In this document: positions 15,996-24,555 of the stretch, one piece after another | Position numbering within the stretch: position 1 is the stretch's first letter | Layout: each line of letters begins with the position of its first letter | DNA from: Prosthecobacter fusiformis | GTDB lineage: Bacteria; Verrucomicrobiota; Verrucomicrobiia; Verrucomicrobiales; Verrucomicrobiaceae | Length of the DNA: 35,612 nucleotides | NCBI RefSeq assembly: GCF_004364345.1 | Contig: NZ_SOCA01000018.1 | Location: 1-35,612 of the forward strand | Reading direction: 5' to 3' | The notes under the pieces: model-generated | What the model saw: the letters and a program-made list of their open reading frames with translations, nothing else | Told to the model about the DNA's origin: nothing | Databases searched by the model: none | Translations under genes and position numbers: made by a program

Positions 15996-17393
15996 ATGCT
16001 TACCCGATTTCTTCTCTGGTCCATCCTTCTTGGCGTAGCCCTGGCGGGTGGTTTTAAGGCGCATCGGGAGGGGAAGCTGGTGGCGTGGAAGCTGTGGTTT
16101 GAGGAATGGGCGACGGGCCGGGACCAGGCGTATTCCGCAGTGCGCTTTCAGGTGGATCTTGTGGACCGGCTGAACTATGCGCGGATCGGCGCGAAGCAGC
16201 CGCTTTTACGCGTGGATGCGGATTTGGAAGCGTGGCTGGCGGTGGAATTTCCCAAAATGGCGCTGGAGGATGTGGACAGCATCACGCAAAAGATCCAGGC
16301 CTCGGTGCCGCGTTACCTGCGCATTTCGGTGTGCACGGCCAGTGGTCCCACGCTGCGGACGCTGCTGGAGCAGTTTCATGAATTTGGCCAGAAGACGGGC
16401 ACGGAAATGACGCACCTGGCCTGTGCGGTGCGTCAGTCCAGAGGCGGGCTGGCCCAGCATGCGCTGCTGGTGGTGGGGCAGCGGCTGGATGACTTCAGCC
16501 CGGAGATCATCGCTACCACCCAGGAGGAGGCTTTTTTCAGCGTGTGCCCGCATTGTGAGCATCCGCACATCGTCCGTATCTCCCGCCAGCAGCACAGTCT
16601 GGGGCTGGAGTGCCCGCAGTGCCGGCGGACGTATGCGGTGGTGGCGGCGGATGCGGAGGGGAAATACCGGTATGTGAATGAATACCTGACGGGGTATGCG
16701 CCGCCGGCGGTCTTCGCCAAAGATCATTCCCGGGTGCACGAGCTCTTCACCATCTGGTCCGCCGTGCATGCGAACTGTGTTTATACGAAGGATCCAGGGG
16801 CGAGCAAGGAGGCCACGGATGCGTGGCAGACGAGCCTGGTGACGCAGCGGATGGGGCAGGGGGACTGTGAGGACTCGGCCATTTTCCTGTGTGACTGGCT
16901 GCTTTCCCGGGGATTCCAGGCGCGGGTGGCCCTGGGCCGGTATGGGGACATGGGTGGTCACGCCTGGGTGGTGGTGCGGCTGGATGATAAGGAATACCTG
17001 CTGGAATCGACGGAGGGGCGGCCGGACCCTTCGAATCCGCCCCTGGTGAGCCGGGTGGGCAGCCGGTATGTGCCGGAGATCATGTTTGACCGGTATGCGC
17101 TGTATGTGCGCAGCACGCCGGGGCAGGCCTGGAAGGGGGAGTATTGGTCCCCCAAAGTATGGAGCAAGGTGGAGCCGCGCAGCCTGCAGGACAGGATCGA
17201 AGCGGCGTCCCCGGCTGCGACGGGGGGGGCGTCTGGGGAGAAGGCTGCGATGCCGCGCGTGGCCCGCACCAGCAAGCCGAATCCGGCGGTGGCCCCCTTC
17301 ATGGAGCTGGAGGAAATCCCCCAGGATGCGTCCATTTGGCAGATGCCTTTATCCATGGGCCAAGGGAAACCTGATGCCGAGGTGGGTCCCTGA
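15996..17393 (+). CDS. Zinc-ribbon transglutaminase-like cysteine peptidase-fold protein
   Basis: A 465-residue protein with an N-terminal hydrophobic segment (LTRFLLWSILLGVALAGG) that is either an anchor or a signal. Residues 184-209 contain C184-x2-C187 (CPHC) and C206-x2-C209 (CPQC), a zinc ribbon. A transglutaminase-like core follows: C291 in GQGDCEDSAIFLCDWL, H322 in GGHAWVVVRL, and acidic residues in DDKEYLLESTEG to complete the triad. The C-terminal 80 residues are proline- and alanine-rich. The combination of a ribbon inserted before the catalytic core is unusual to me. Transglutaminase-like bacterial proteins often act as peptidases or amide-modifying enzymes; the target is unknown. 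It stands alone between repeats and citrate synthase. Confidence 0.8.
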   Translation: MLTRFLLWSILLGVALAGGFKAHREGKLVAWKLWFEEWATGRDQAYSAVRFQVDLVDRLNYARIGAKQPLLRVDADLEAWLAVEFPKMALEDVDSITQKIQASVPRYLRISVCTASGPTLRTLLEQFHEFGQKTGTEMTHLACAVRQSRGGLAQHALLVVGQRLDDFSPEIIATTQEEAFFSVCPHCEHPHIVRISRQQHSLGLECPQCRRTYAVVAADAEGKYRYVNEYLTGYAPPAVFAKDHSRVHELFTIWSAVHANCVYTKDPGASKEATDAWQTSLVTQRMGQGDCEDSAIFLCDWLLSRGFQARVALGRYGDMGGHAWVVVRLDDKEYLLESTEGRPDPSNPPLVSRVGSRYVPEIMFDRYALYVRSTPGQAWKGEYWSPKVWSKVEPRSLQDRIEAASPAATGGASGEKAAMPRVARTSKPNPAVAPFMELEEIPQDASIWQMPLSMGQGKPDAEVGP

Positions 17394-17552
17394 GGTGATT
17401 CTGCCCAAAAGAGGCCCCAGGAATCTCGCATCGCGCGTATTTTGCCTTGAGCGTTTGCACGCTTGCAGCTAACTCGAAACAAGACAGAGGCGTGCAGCCA
17501 CGTATCTTGACTTCTTCCCAATCGTTCACCCCCTTACCTATAAAAAAAAGCC

Positions 17553-18677
17553 ATGGCAGTCGTCTCTAAAGGTCTCGAAGGAATCGTCGCAGCAGAAACC
17601 CGTCTCGGAGAAGTGAAAGGTGCGGAAGGCATCCTGTTTTACTGCGGATATGACATCAATGAACTGGCTGGCAAGGTCAGCTACGAAGAGGTGGTTTACC
17701 TGCTTTTCTACCAGAAGCTGCCGAACCGGGTGGAACTGGACAAACTGACCACCGCCCTGCGCGCTGAGCGTGAGCTGCCCCAGGGGGTCATCGACTACCT
17801 GCTGGCTGCACCGAAGAAGGCGAAGCCGATCGACATCATGCGCACGGCCGTCTCCATGCTGGGCAGCTATGAGATGAATCGCCACGATGTGAATGTGAGC
17901 GAGAATTTGGCCACGGCCATCCGCCTGGTCTCGCAGATCAGCGTCATCGCCGCTTACTTCCACCGCGCCCGCACGGGCAAGTCCCTGCCGCCGATCCGCA
18001 AGGACCTGAGCGAGGCCGCCCACTTTCTGTACCTGATGAGCGGGGAAGTGCCGTCCAAGGAAGCGGAAAAGACGCTGGATGTGGCCTATGTACTGCACGC
18101 GGAGCACGGCTTTAACGCCTCCACCTTCACGGCGCGTGTGGTGGCCTCCACCCTGAGCGATATGTATTCCGCCATCAGCGCTGCCATTGGTGCGCTGAAG
18201 GGGCCTCTGCATGGCGGTGCCAATGAAGGCGTGATTCACATGCTGGAAGAGATCGGCAGCCCGGATAAGGTGGACGCCTGGGTGGCGGACGCTCTGGCGC
18301 AGAAGAAGAAGATCATGGGCATCGGCCACCGTGTGTACAAGGTGCTGGACCCCCGCGCCCCGCATCTGCGTGAGATGGCCATCCAGCTCACCGCCCAGCT
18401 GGGCGAGGCGAAGTGGATCCAGATGTCTGAACGCATCGCCGAGATCATGCGCGAGCAGAAGGGCCTGAATGCGAACGTGGACTTCTACAGCGCCACCGTT
18501 TACTACAGCCTGGACATCCCGACGGACCTCTTCACCCCCATCTTTGCCATCGCCCGCATGAGCGGCTGGACCGCACACGTGCTGGAGCAGTGGAGCGAAA
18601 ACCGCCTCTTCCGCCCCCTGAGCGAATACGTGGGCCGTCCCTATGGCCAGAAGGTGGTGCCGATCGACGAGCGCTAA
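17553..18677 (+). CDS. Citrate synthase
   Basis: Condenses oxaloacetate and acetyl-CoA to citrate, entry to the TCA cycle. The 374-residue length fits the short type II-like bacterial enzyme. Key residues are visible: H185 in EHGFNASTF, catalytic H220 in GPLHGGANE, H259 in GIGHRVYK, and D310 in NVDFYSA. The C-terminal RPLSEYVGRPYGQKVVPIDER is typical. 2-methylcitrate synthase is closely related and cannot be excluded; no prp genes lie nearby. It is monocistronic, followed by a strong terminator. Codon use is cleaner and more biased than in neighbouring genes, consistent with high expression. Confidence 0.95.
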   Translation: MAVVSKGLEGIVAAETRLGEVKGAEGILFYCGYDINELAGKVSYEEVVYLLFYQKLPNRVELDKLTTALRAERELPQGVIDYLLAAPKKAKPIDIMRTAVSMLGSYEMNRHDVNVSENLATAIRLVSQISVIAAYFHRARTGKSLPPIRKDLSEAAHFLYLMSGEVPSKEAEKTLDVAYVLHAEHGFNASTFTARVVASTLSDMYSAISAAIGALKGPLHGGANEGVIHMLEEIGSPDKVDAWVADALAQKKKIMGIGHRVYKVLDPRAPHLREMAIQLTAQLGEAKWIQMSERIAEIMREQKGLNANVDFYSATVYYSLDIPTDLFTPIFAIARMSGWTAHVLEQWSENRLFRPLSEYVGRPYGQKVVPIDER

Positions 18678-18710
18678 GAGTGCCGAGGATGACCTCCTGA
18701 GATTCCGTGA

Positions 18711-18745
18711 GGGGTACCGCTCTGTGAGCGGTGCCCCTTTTGGTT
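18711..18745 (+). terminator. Rho-independent terminator of citrate synthase
   Basis: A 12-base stem, GGGGTACCGCTC with GAGCGGTGCCCC (one G-T wobble), encloses the loop TGT and is followed by TTTTGGTTTT. It starts 33 bases after the citrate synthase stop. It is the clearest intrinsic terminator in the window. Confidence 0.88.
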
Positions 18746-19096
18746 TTGGGGGGATGGGGTGGGGTCCGGTGTGGCTGCGCCCGCCAGGGCGTGGAGTCGT
18801 GGCGGTTAGATTTCCTGGCCGGGGGCATCTCATGGTCACGCGAGCTGTTAGGGCCAATAAGGACCTTCTATGAAAAGCGGTGTTGCGCTCTGCGCTTTCA
18901 CCGCACTCCGGGACGCTTCGCGGCTTTCGAGAGAATCCCCGCAAGGCGCGTGTTGGTGGTGGCATGGGTTCTCACATGGCGGGTTCGGTGCCTTTCTGGA
19001 GGGTATTTTACTGCTTCACAGAAAGGCATCCGCAAATCCTCTACGCGGGGATTGCGCTTAGAGTGGGATGCATTCAGTATCTGCGGCCAAACCCGC
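18742..19096. other. Leader region before the NACHT-LRR gene
   Basis: About 355 bases without a convincing gene. The plus frame of the NACHT gene stays open through it, so a longer N-terminus is formally possible, but the predicted residues are Arg/Cys/Trp-rich and not protein-like. A short ATG frame at 18870 also lacks coding character. The promoter must lie here; I find no clear boxes. Confidence 0.5.
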
Positions 19097-22000
19097 ATGC
19101 AGATTTCTCCCCAAACATTCGCCAAGTTTGTCGGCCTCGGGGCAGGGGCTCTGGTGGGTGGACCACTCTTTGCCTGCCTTGGGTCCACGTGTGGCGGATT
19201 CATTGGGGACATGTTCGCCAGTGAAGATGAGGGCGGCTGGGGCCTGGGGGAGAGTTTGACCGGCGTCTTTGGCAATGTCTTCGCCAGCAAAGTGGAGCCT
19301 CTGTTTGGTCCTGCCACTTCGGGTTTCAATCATGACCTCCGCCGTGCCGGTGCCCAGGCCCTGGTGCAGGCGCTGGAGTGGAAAAAAAGCCCCGGCCCCC
19401 TGGCGGCGGCGCTGCTGAAGCAGGATGGCTTTACCTGCATGGATGAGCCGCGTCGGGAGATGCTGCAACGCATCTTCAAACGCTGGCGGGATCATATCCA
19501 GGCGGTGCTGGATGCGGCTGAAAAAAAGCGGGATGGGCGGCTGCTGGATGCGATCCTGCCGCCGGGGGATGATGACACCTTCGCCGCTCTGGCAGATGGT
19601 AAGCTAAGCGCGGAGCAGGCGACGGCGGATGCCTGGGCGCGTTTTTATCAGCAGGCCCTGCAGCCCGTGCTGGATGGCCTGGAAAATAAGGACGACCTGC
19701 TGGCGTTTAACCTGCCCACCCTCCAGTCCCGCACCATCACCTGCCTGGCCGCCGTCTTCCCCGCCGTGTTCAGCAAGGTGGTGAAAAGCGGCGACCATCG
19801 CGCCGCCTGGATCGCCTACCAAAAAACACTCCTCACCGCCACTCAACGCGCGGTGCACGAGATGGGTGAGCGGATGGGTCAGCACCTGACGAAGATCGAG
19901 GCGAAGATGGATCTTTTGGTTGAGGATAGCAAAGCGGGCAAGGAGTGGCAGGCGCAGCTCACGCAGTTTCTCGCCGTGGTGAAGCCCACTCTCGAAGGCC
20001 AGTGGAAGGAGACTGCGGCGATCCGGAAGATCGTCACCAGCCTTCAAGGGCAGCTTGCGGTTTATCACGCGGATGTACAAAAGGTCAGCCCGCTGGCCGT
20101 GTATAAGGATGCTTTGTTTGAAGCCTACGCTGGTTATGCCGAGGTGGGGCATCCCATCACCGGCGGCAGTTCTTATGATGCACGACAGGCTTTGATCGGC
20201 GATATTTTTGTGGACCCTTGCTGCTCTGCGGAGCGGGTTTCGCCTGCCCGGATGGAGGCTGCGGCGGAGGATGATAGCCCAACTCCGGGCGAGGATTTAT
20301 TGGTTCTGATTCAAAAGGTTTTCACAGAGCCGGGCGGACGGCGGATGGTGCTCCTGGGTGATCCGGGCATGGGAAAGTCCACCCTCGTCCGCTGGCTCAC
20401 GGTCTCGCCGCTTCTTACCGGGGCGCGAAAAAGAAAGGCGCGCATCCAGCCAGTGACCCTGCCGCCGTGCCTGAAGTCCGCCATCCCGCTGCCTTTCATT
20501 GTCCGGGATCTGGTGCGGCATCTGCCGGAGGATCCGGAGGCATGGGACTGGGACGCACTCACGGATGCTTTCCGTCAGTTCCGTGCCACCAGCACCGCCG
20601 TCAGGCCCCTGCTCTCTGCCTATGATGGTTCAGACGCCGCCTTTGAGTCTTTGCTGGCGGATGAAAATGCCCTCTTTCTCATTGATGGCTTGGATGAAAT
20701 TGGCACTCCCCGCAAGCGCGAGAAAATGAGCGCTGCCATCATCGAGGGATTCGCCAGGCTGCCACGCGCCCGGTTCATCATCACCTCACGGTTTGTCGGC
20801 TATGAGGATGCGCCGGTGCATGTGCGGATCACCCAGCGGGAGAGGGAGGGAAACGCAGCGCCGGACGGCGATGAAGTAACTCTGGCCCATGCAACGAAAG
20901 GAATGGCAGGCAGCAGGCGGGAAGGAGCTGAAAACGGTTCCACCGAATACCTGACGTATCTGGTTTACCTGACGCCTTTCACGGATGCGCAGCAGGACAA
21001 ATACGCGCGGCTGTGGTTCGACGTACGCATCGGCCCCGCCCTGGGGAAGGACCGTGCGACCACCCTGATGGCGGAGGTGCGGCGGAAGAAAAGCATCCGC
21101 ATCATCTCCCGGGTGCCCAATCTCCTCTGCATGATGGCGCTGCTGAAGATCCACAACGTGCCGCTGCCCGATGGCCGGGCGGAGCTCTATGCCGACATCA
21201 GCAAGGCGTATCTGGATACCATCCAGGAAGCACGCGGCATCGATGTCGCCTGGCACGGTCATGCACTGCCCTGCACCCAGAGGCAGGCGGAAAAATGGCT
21301 CGCCATCATCGCCATGCATCTCCAGGTCCGCCGTGTGGGGGAGGAAAAGGAATCGCAGAACGAAGCGCGTGATGAAGAAGGCGAAGAAATTCTGGCCACC
21401 CTGGAGGATCTGCGCTCCTGGCTCCAGCCGGTCTTTGCCGCCGATAAACCCGGTGACAAAGCGGATGATCTGCTGCGCGATTTTCTCCGTTTTATCACCC
21501 AGCGCACCGCCTTCCTCCTCGAGCGCGGGGAGGGGCAGTACGGTTTTGCCCACCTGTCGTTTCTCGAATACTACGCCGCCTGCTGGCTGGAGATCGAATT
21601 CCGCCGTCTGCTCAATCAGAACCGCCCCAAGACCTGGCAGCATGAGGATTTGATGATGGAGCGAGAATCCTTTCAGCTTCATACGGAGAAAGCCCTGTGG
21701 CATGAGCCCCTGCACTTCCTGGCCGAGATCCTTTCCAAAAATGAAGATGATGCGCAGAGCCTCATGGAGTGGTTATTCCCCGGATTTGTGGACGGTGAAG
21801 AGACTGCACTGCCCGAAGCGCCGCCACTGGCGTCTGCGAATCTCCTGGCGGCGCTCACGCTGGATAAAAAAGTCAGCCTTCAGCCCAGCCAACGCCCCGC
21901 CATCTGGTCCCGTCTGTGGCAGCATTGGCTGGCTCAGATGCCGGAGCATGTGTTTGAGCTTGAACATCCTTGGTATATCGCCCCTGCGCTGCTCGATGTC

Positions 22001-23191
22001 TCTGATGAGCAACCCCGCATTCTGGCCAGCCTCGGCCAGCATTTGCCCGGGCACCGCAGGCTCTTGCTGCATCATTGTGCCGCCTTGACTTCCCTCTCTT
22101 GTTTAACACAGGCCACCGACCTGGATGAATTGAGCCTGGCGTGGTGTGTGGGATTAAAGTCAGAGGCTTTATCTGTTTTTGCAGCATCTCCTAAGCTGAA
22201 AACGCTAAATCTCATCGGCTGCACGGGAGTGAGCGACCTGAGCGGACTCCAGGCATTGAGCAGCCTACAAACGCTTGATCTCTATGGCTGCACGGGACTG
22301 AGCAACCTGAGTGGACTCCAGGGTTTAAGCAATCTGGAATCGCTTGACCTCAGAGGCTGCACGGGAGTGAACGACCTGACAGGACTCCAGGGCTTGAGCA
22401 GCCTGCAAATACTTTACCTCAGCGGCTGCACGGGAGTGAGCGACCTGAGTGGGCTTGAGGGCTTGAGCTGGTTGCAAATGCTTGAGATGATCGGCTGCAC
22501 GGGAGTGAGTGACCTGGGGGGACTCCAGGGCTTGAGCGGTTTGCAAACGCTTACTCTTATCGACTGCACGGGAGTAAGCGACTTGCGGGGACTCAAAGGA
22601 TTGAGCAGCCTGCAAGAGCTTGACCTCAGCGGCACAGGAGTGAGCGACCTGAGTGGGCTCCATGGCCTGAGCGGTTTGCGAACGCTTCATCTCAGTGGCT
22701 GCAAGGGAGTGAGTGACCTGGGTGGGCTTCATGGCCTGAGCGGTTTGCGAACGCTTGACCTCAGCGGCTGCACAGGAGTGAGCGACCTGAGTGTGCTGGA
22801 GGGCTTGAGCGGTTTGCGAACGCTTAACCTCAGCGACTGCACAGGAGTGAGCGACCTGAGTGTGCTGGAGGGCTTGAGCGGTTTGCGAACGCTTAATCTC
22901 GGCGACTGCACGGGAGTGAGCGACCTGAGTGTGCTGGAGGGCTTGAGCGGTTTGCAAACGCTTCATCTCAACCGCTGCAAGGGAGTGAGCGACCTGAGTG
23001 GACTCCAGGGATTGAGCAGCCTGCAAGAGCTTAACCTCCACGGCTGCACAGGGGTGAGCGACCTGAGTGCGCTGCAGGGCTTGAGCGGTTTACAACAGCT
23101 TGGTCTCAGAGGCTGCACGGGACTGCGCGACCGGGAGCGGCAGGTGGCGGATTTGAGCAAGTCGTTGCGTTACTTGATGGTTGACAGATGA
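19097..23191 (+). CDS. NACHT NTPase with C-terminal leucine-rich repeats (NLR-like)
   Basis: A 1364-residue protein from ATG 19097. Residues 9-45 are glycine-rich and hydrophobic (GLGAGALVGGPLFACLG), followed by a helical region to about 410. The NACHT domain has Walker A GDPGMGKS at 421-428, Walker B LFLIDGLDE at 526-534 and ITSRFVGYE downstream; GFAHLSFLEYYAACWL at 816-831 is the helical motif typical after NACHT NTPases. From residue 1037, thirteen tandem 22-23-residue LRRs (LxLxGCTGVSDLSGLQGLSxLQ) and a partial fourteenth run to about 1347. This order, signalling NTPase in the centre and LRR sensor at the end, matches animal NLRs and bacterial bNACHT antiphage proteins. The N-terminal effector type is not recognised. 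The start is uncertain because no ribosome site is clear. Immune function is an inference. Confidence 0.88.
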   Translation: MQISPQTFAKFVGLGAGALVGGPLFACLGSTCGGFIGDMFASEDEGGWGLGESLTGVFGNVFASKVEPLFGPATSGFNHDLRRAGAQALVQALEWKKSPGPLAAALLKQDGFTCMDEPRREMLQRIFKRWRDHIQAVLDAAEKKRDGRLLDAILPPGDDDTFAALADGKLSAEQATADAWARFYQQALQPVLDGLENKDDLLAFNLPTLQSRTITCLAAVFPAVFSKVVKSGDHRAAWIAYQKTLLTATQRAVHEMGERMGQHLTKIEAKMDLLVEDSKAGKEWQAQLTQFLAVVKPTLEGQWKETAAIRKIVTSLQGQLAVYHADVQKVSPLAVYKDALFEAYAGYAEVGHPITGGSSYDARQALIGDIFVDPCCSAERVSPARMEAAAEDDSPTPGEDLLVLIQKVFTEPGGRRMVLLGDPGMGKSTLVRWLTVSPLLTGARKRKARIQPVTLPPCLKSAIPLPFIVRDLVRHLPEDPEAWDWDALTDAFRQFRATSTAVRPLLSAYDGSDAAFESLLADENALFLIDGLDEIGTPRKREKMSAAIIEGFARLPRARFIITSRFVGYEDAPVHVRITQREREGNAAPDGDEVTLAHATKGMAGSRREGAENGSTEYLTYLVYLTPFTDAQQDKYARLWFDVRIGPALGKDRATTLMAEVRRKKSIRIISRVPNLLCMMALLKIHNVPLPDGRAELYADISKAYLDTIQEARGIDVAWHGHALPCTQRQAEKWLAIIAMHLQVRRVGEEKESQNEARDEEGEEILATLEDLRSWLQPVFAADKPGDKADDLLRDFLRFITQRTAFLLERGEGQYGFAHLSFLEYYAACWLEIEFRRLLNQNRPKTWQHEDLMMERESFQLHTEKALWHEPLHFLAEILSKNEDDAQSLMEWLFPGFVDGEETALPEAPPLASANLLAALTLDKKVSLQPSQRPAIWSRLWQHWLAQMPEHVFELEHPWYIAPALLDVSDEQPRILASLGQHLPGHRRLLLHHCAALTSLSCLTQATDLDELSLAWCVGLKSEALSVFAASPKLKTLNLIGCTGVSDLSGLQALSSLQTLDLYGCTGLSNLSGLQGLSNLESLDLRGCTGVNDLTGLQGLSSLQILYLSGCTGVSDLSGLEGLSWLQMLEMIGCTGVSDLGGLQGLSGLQTLTLIDCTGVSDLRGLKGLSSLQELDLSGTGVSDLSGLHGLSGLRTLHLSGCKGVSDLGGLHGLSGLRTLDLSGCTGVSDLSVLEGLSGLRTLNLSDCTGVSDLSVLEGLSGLRTLNLGDCTGVSDLSVLEGLSGLQTLHLNRCKGVSDLSGLQGLSSLQELNLHGCTGVSDLSALQGLSGLQQLGLRGCTGLRDRERQVADLSKSLRYLMVDR
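22205..23149 (+). repeat. 69-bp coding repeats of the LRR array
   Basis: Thirteen units, twelve of 69 bases and one of 66 (unit 7 lacks the Cys codon), plus a partial fourteenth, all in frame within the NACHT-LRR gene. Units 9-11 are nearly identical at DNA level around GTGTGCTGGAGGGCTTGAGC, indicating recent duplication or gene conversion. The GGCTGCACGGGAGTGAGCGA segment recurs almost unchanged in most units. Confidence 0.92.
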
Positions 23192-23359
23192 GTCGAAAGT
23201 GGGTCGGTCTTGGACGGGTGACCTGACTCCTTGTTAGACTTAGCCAGACTGCTCCTGGGTCAGGCTTTGACCTCTGGGGCAGGCTCACGATCTCCGGCAT
23301 CATCACGCTGCGGCGTTGATGGATCTTCGGCCAATAAGACGACCATCACCCTTGGAAAC

Positions 23360-23548
23360 TCAGTTTCGGAACGCGAAAGACATTCTCTGGAGCTGTGCGT
23401 AGATGGTTTCCGCGATGGTCCCATAGAACACTTTCTCCCCTTGCCCAGAAATCATCAGGTGTAATTCACCGTTTTCATATTTGTAATGGAAAAACTGGAT
23501 CTGATTTACATTGAGGTAATAGGCTGGCGAGATTTGGATAAAGTGCAT
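23360..23548 (-). CDS. Small protein of unknown function
   Basis: A 62-residue protein, convergent with the NACHT-LRR gene. ATG 23548 begins MHFIQISPAYYLNVNQIQFF; an upstream ATG at 23587 would add 13 residues that fall inside the REP-like repeat and is less likely. The sequence alternates hydrophobic and polar residues, predicting a small beta-rich fold (YYLNVNQIQFFHYKYENGEL, LHLMISGQGEKVFYG) and a C-terminal helix, faintly like a LytTR or SH3-type DNA-binding domain. Base composition is lower in GC than neighbours. A perfect 12-base palindrome CTAAAGCTTTAG (23551-23562) lies two bases upstream of the start. No function can be given. Confidence 0.55.
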   Translation of the reverse strand: MHFIQISPAYYLNVNQIQFFHYKYENGELHLMISGQGEKVFYGTIAETIYAQLQRMSFAFRN

Positions 23549-23582
23549 TTCTAAAGCTTTAGCATTGCCGTCAAGCGGCCTC

Positions 23583-24050
23583 TGCACCGGCTGAAGCCGG
23601 GACTACAAAACTTTCCCCCTTTGCGGTGGAGCGATGGTCGTTAGACTTTGCGTTTTGGCCGCGGAGGGGCGGAGGGGCAGAGAGGGCTTTATTTGGATAA
23701 TGAGGCTTTTTGGATAGGGGGATGGGGTGGATGGGGCCTATGGGCTTGTCTTGGGGGCGCTGAATCTGGGAACTGCGCACAGAGGACTGAGGATTGGTTT
23801 TTGAATGCCGACGGGTCGTCGGCGCTCCATGGTTGTTGGGGCGGACGGGGGGCTTGAAGTACCGTGGGCACTCTTGCCCGCGAAGGGGTGTTCTTGGGGC
23901 TTCGAAAAGCGGGGAGGTCTGCGGACGGGGTGCTTTGGGGCGGACGGTCGCGGGCAGGAGTGCCCACGGTACTTATTGGGGCGGACGGGGGGTTAAGAAC
24001 GGTCTTGCGCGGGACGCACAAGACGGCAGGCGGGACGCCCGCGCTCCATG
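23583..24050. repeat. Composite direct repeat, copy 1 (~468 bp)
   Basis: Matches 26913-27417 over its whole length with scattered differences and one ~37-base gap. It is built of smaller units: family E hairpin CCGGCT-GA-AGCCGG (23587-23600) followed by GACTAC; a CCGCGGAGGGG tract; degenerate heptamers (CTGAGGA); family B hairpin GCCGACG-GGT-CGTCGGC (23807-23823) followed by GCTCC; a 25-base inverted pair (23859-23883 with 23948-23972, one mismatch); and family C hairpin ending in GCTCC (24041-24047). No gene is contained; the open frames here are low-quality. Confidence 0.9.
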
Positions 24051-24085
24051 GGACGGGCGGGAGTGCCTGCGGTGGTTGTGGGAGT

Positions 24086-24514
24086 TCAGCTGCCGGGCGT
24101 GGTAGCCTCTACAAGAATGGCGCGATAGACTGCGCCTTTGGTCCGGTGCTCCCGGGCTTTTTGGTAGGCGGGGCTGTGGTACCAGGCCCGGGCTGCCTCC
24201 ATGCTGGGAAACTCAGCAATGACGACACCTTCGGTGCTGTCTCCTTCCCACACCTCATGGGGTCCGTATCCTGAGAGCACCTTGATGGGGTGCCCTTCCA
24301 GGGTGGCTGGGGCCTCTTTCCAGTAGGCTTCCAGCTCGGCCTGGTCGAGGGTCTTTTCACGGGTGAAGACGATATAGGCAGGCTTCGTGGCGGGGGGCTT
24401 CTGCGCTGGCTGTACTGAGGATGCTTCAGCGCGAGATGCTTTCGTGGATGGATCGCAAGCGACCAGTGTGATGGCGGCTAAGATGGTGCCTGCAATGAGG
24501 AAGGGATGTTTCAT
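24086..24514 (-). CDS. DUF1330-domain lipoprotein
   Basis: A 142-residue protein from ATG 24514. MKHPFLIAGTILAAITLVAC ends in a lipobox (LVAC), so it should be lipidated and held in a membrane. A Ser/Ala/Pro linker follows, then a DUF1330 domain (AYIVFTREKTLDQAELEAYW, GPHEVWEGDSTEGVVIAEFPSM split across motif positions, AWYHSPAYQKAREHR). DUF1330 is a small ferredoxin-like dimeric alpha-beta barrel of unknown activity and is usually cytoplasmic, so the lipoprotein signal is notable. It starts 41 bases after the VOC gene stop and is last in the SDR-VOC-DUF1330 operon. Confidence 0.85.
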   Translation of the reverse strand: MKHPFLIAGTILAAITLVACDPSTKASRAEASSVQPAQKPPATKPAYIVFTREKTLDQAELEAYWKEAPATLEGHPIKVLSGYGPHEVWEGDSTEGVVIAEFPSMEAARAWYHSPAYQKAREHRTKGAVYRAILVEATTPGS

Positions 24515-24555
24515 GATTTTTAATGCGTTCAGGATTCTACAGGGGGCTGGTGGAG

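Noticed and set aside
17507..17544. Promoter for citrate synthase: TTGACT with TATAAA
   Set aside because: The two boxes are 26 bases apart, too far for a sigma-70-type promoter.
18731..19096. N-terminal extension of the NACHT-LRR protein
   Set aside because: The frame is open, but it overlaps the citrate synthase terminator and its residues are not protein-like; ATG 19097 gives a plausible start.
22325..23041. Minus-strand frame across the LRR array
   Set aside because: A mirror of the 69-bp repeats; open only because the coding repeats lack stops in that frame.
23648..24274. Overlapping frames inside the composite repeat copy 1
   Set aside because: The same frames appear in copy 2 and consist of translated REP-like and CCGCGGAGG sequence with no domain.
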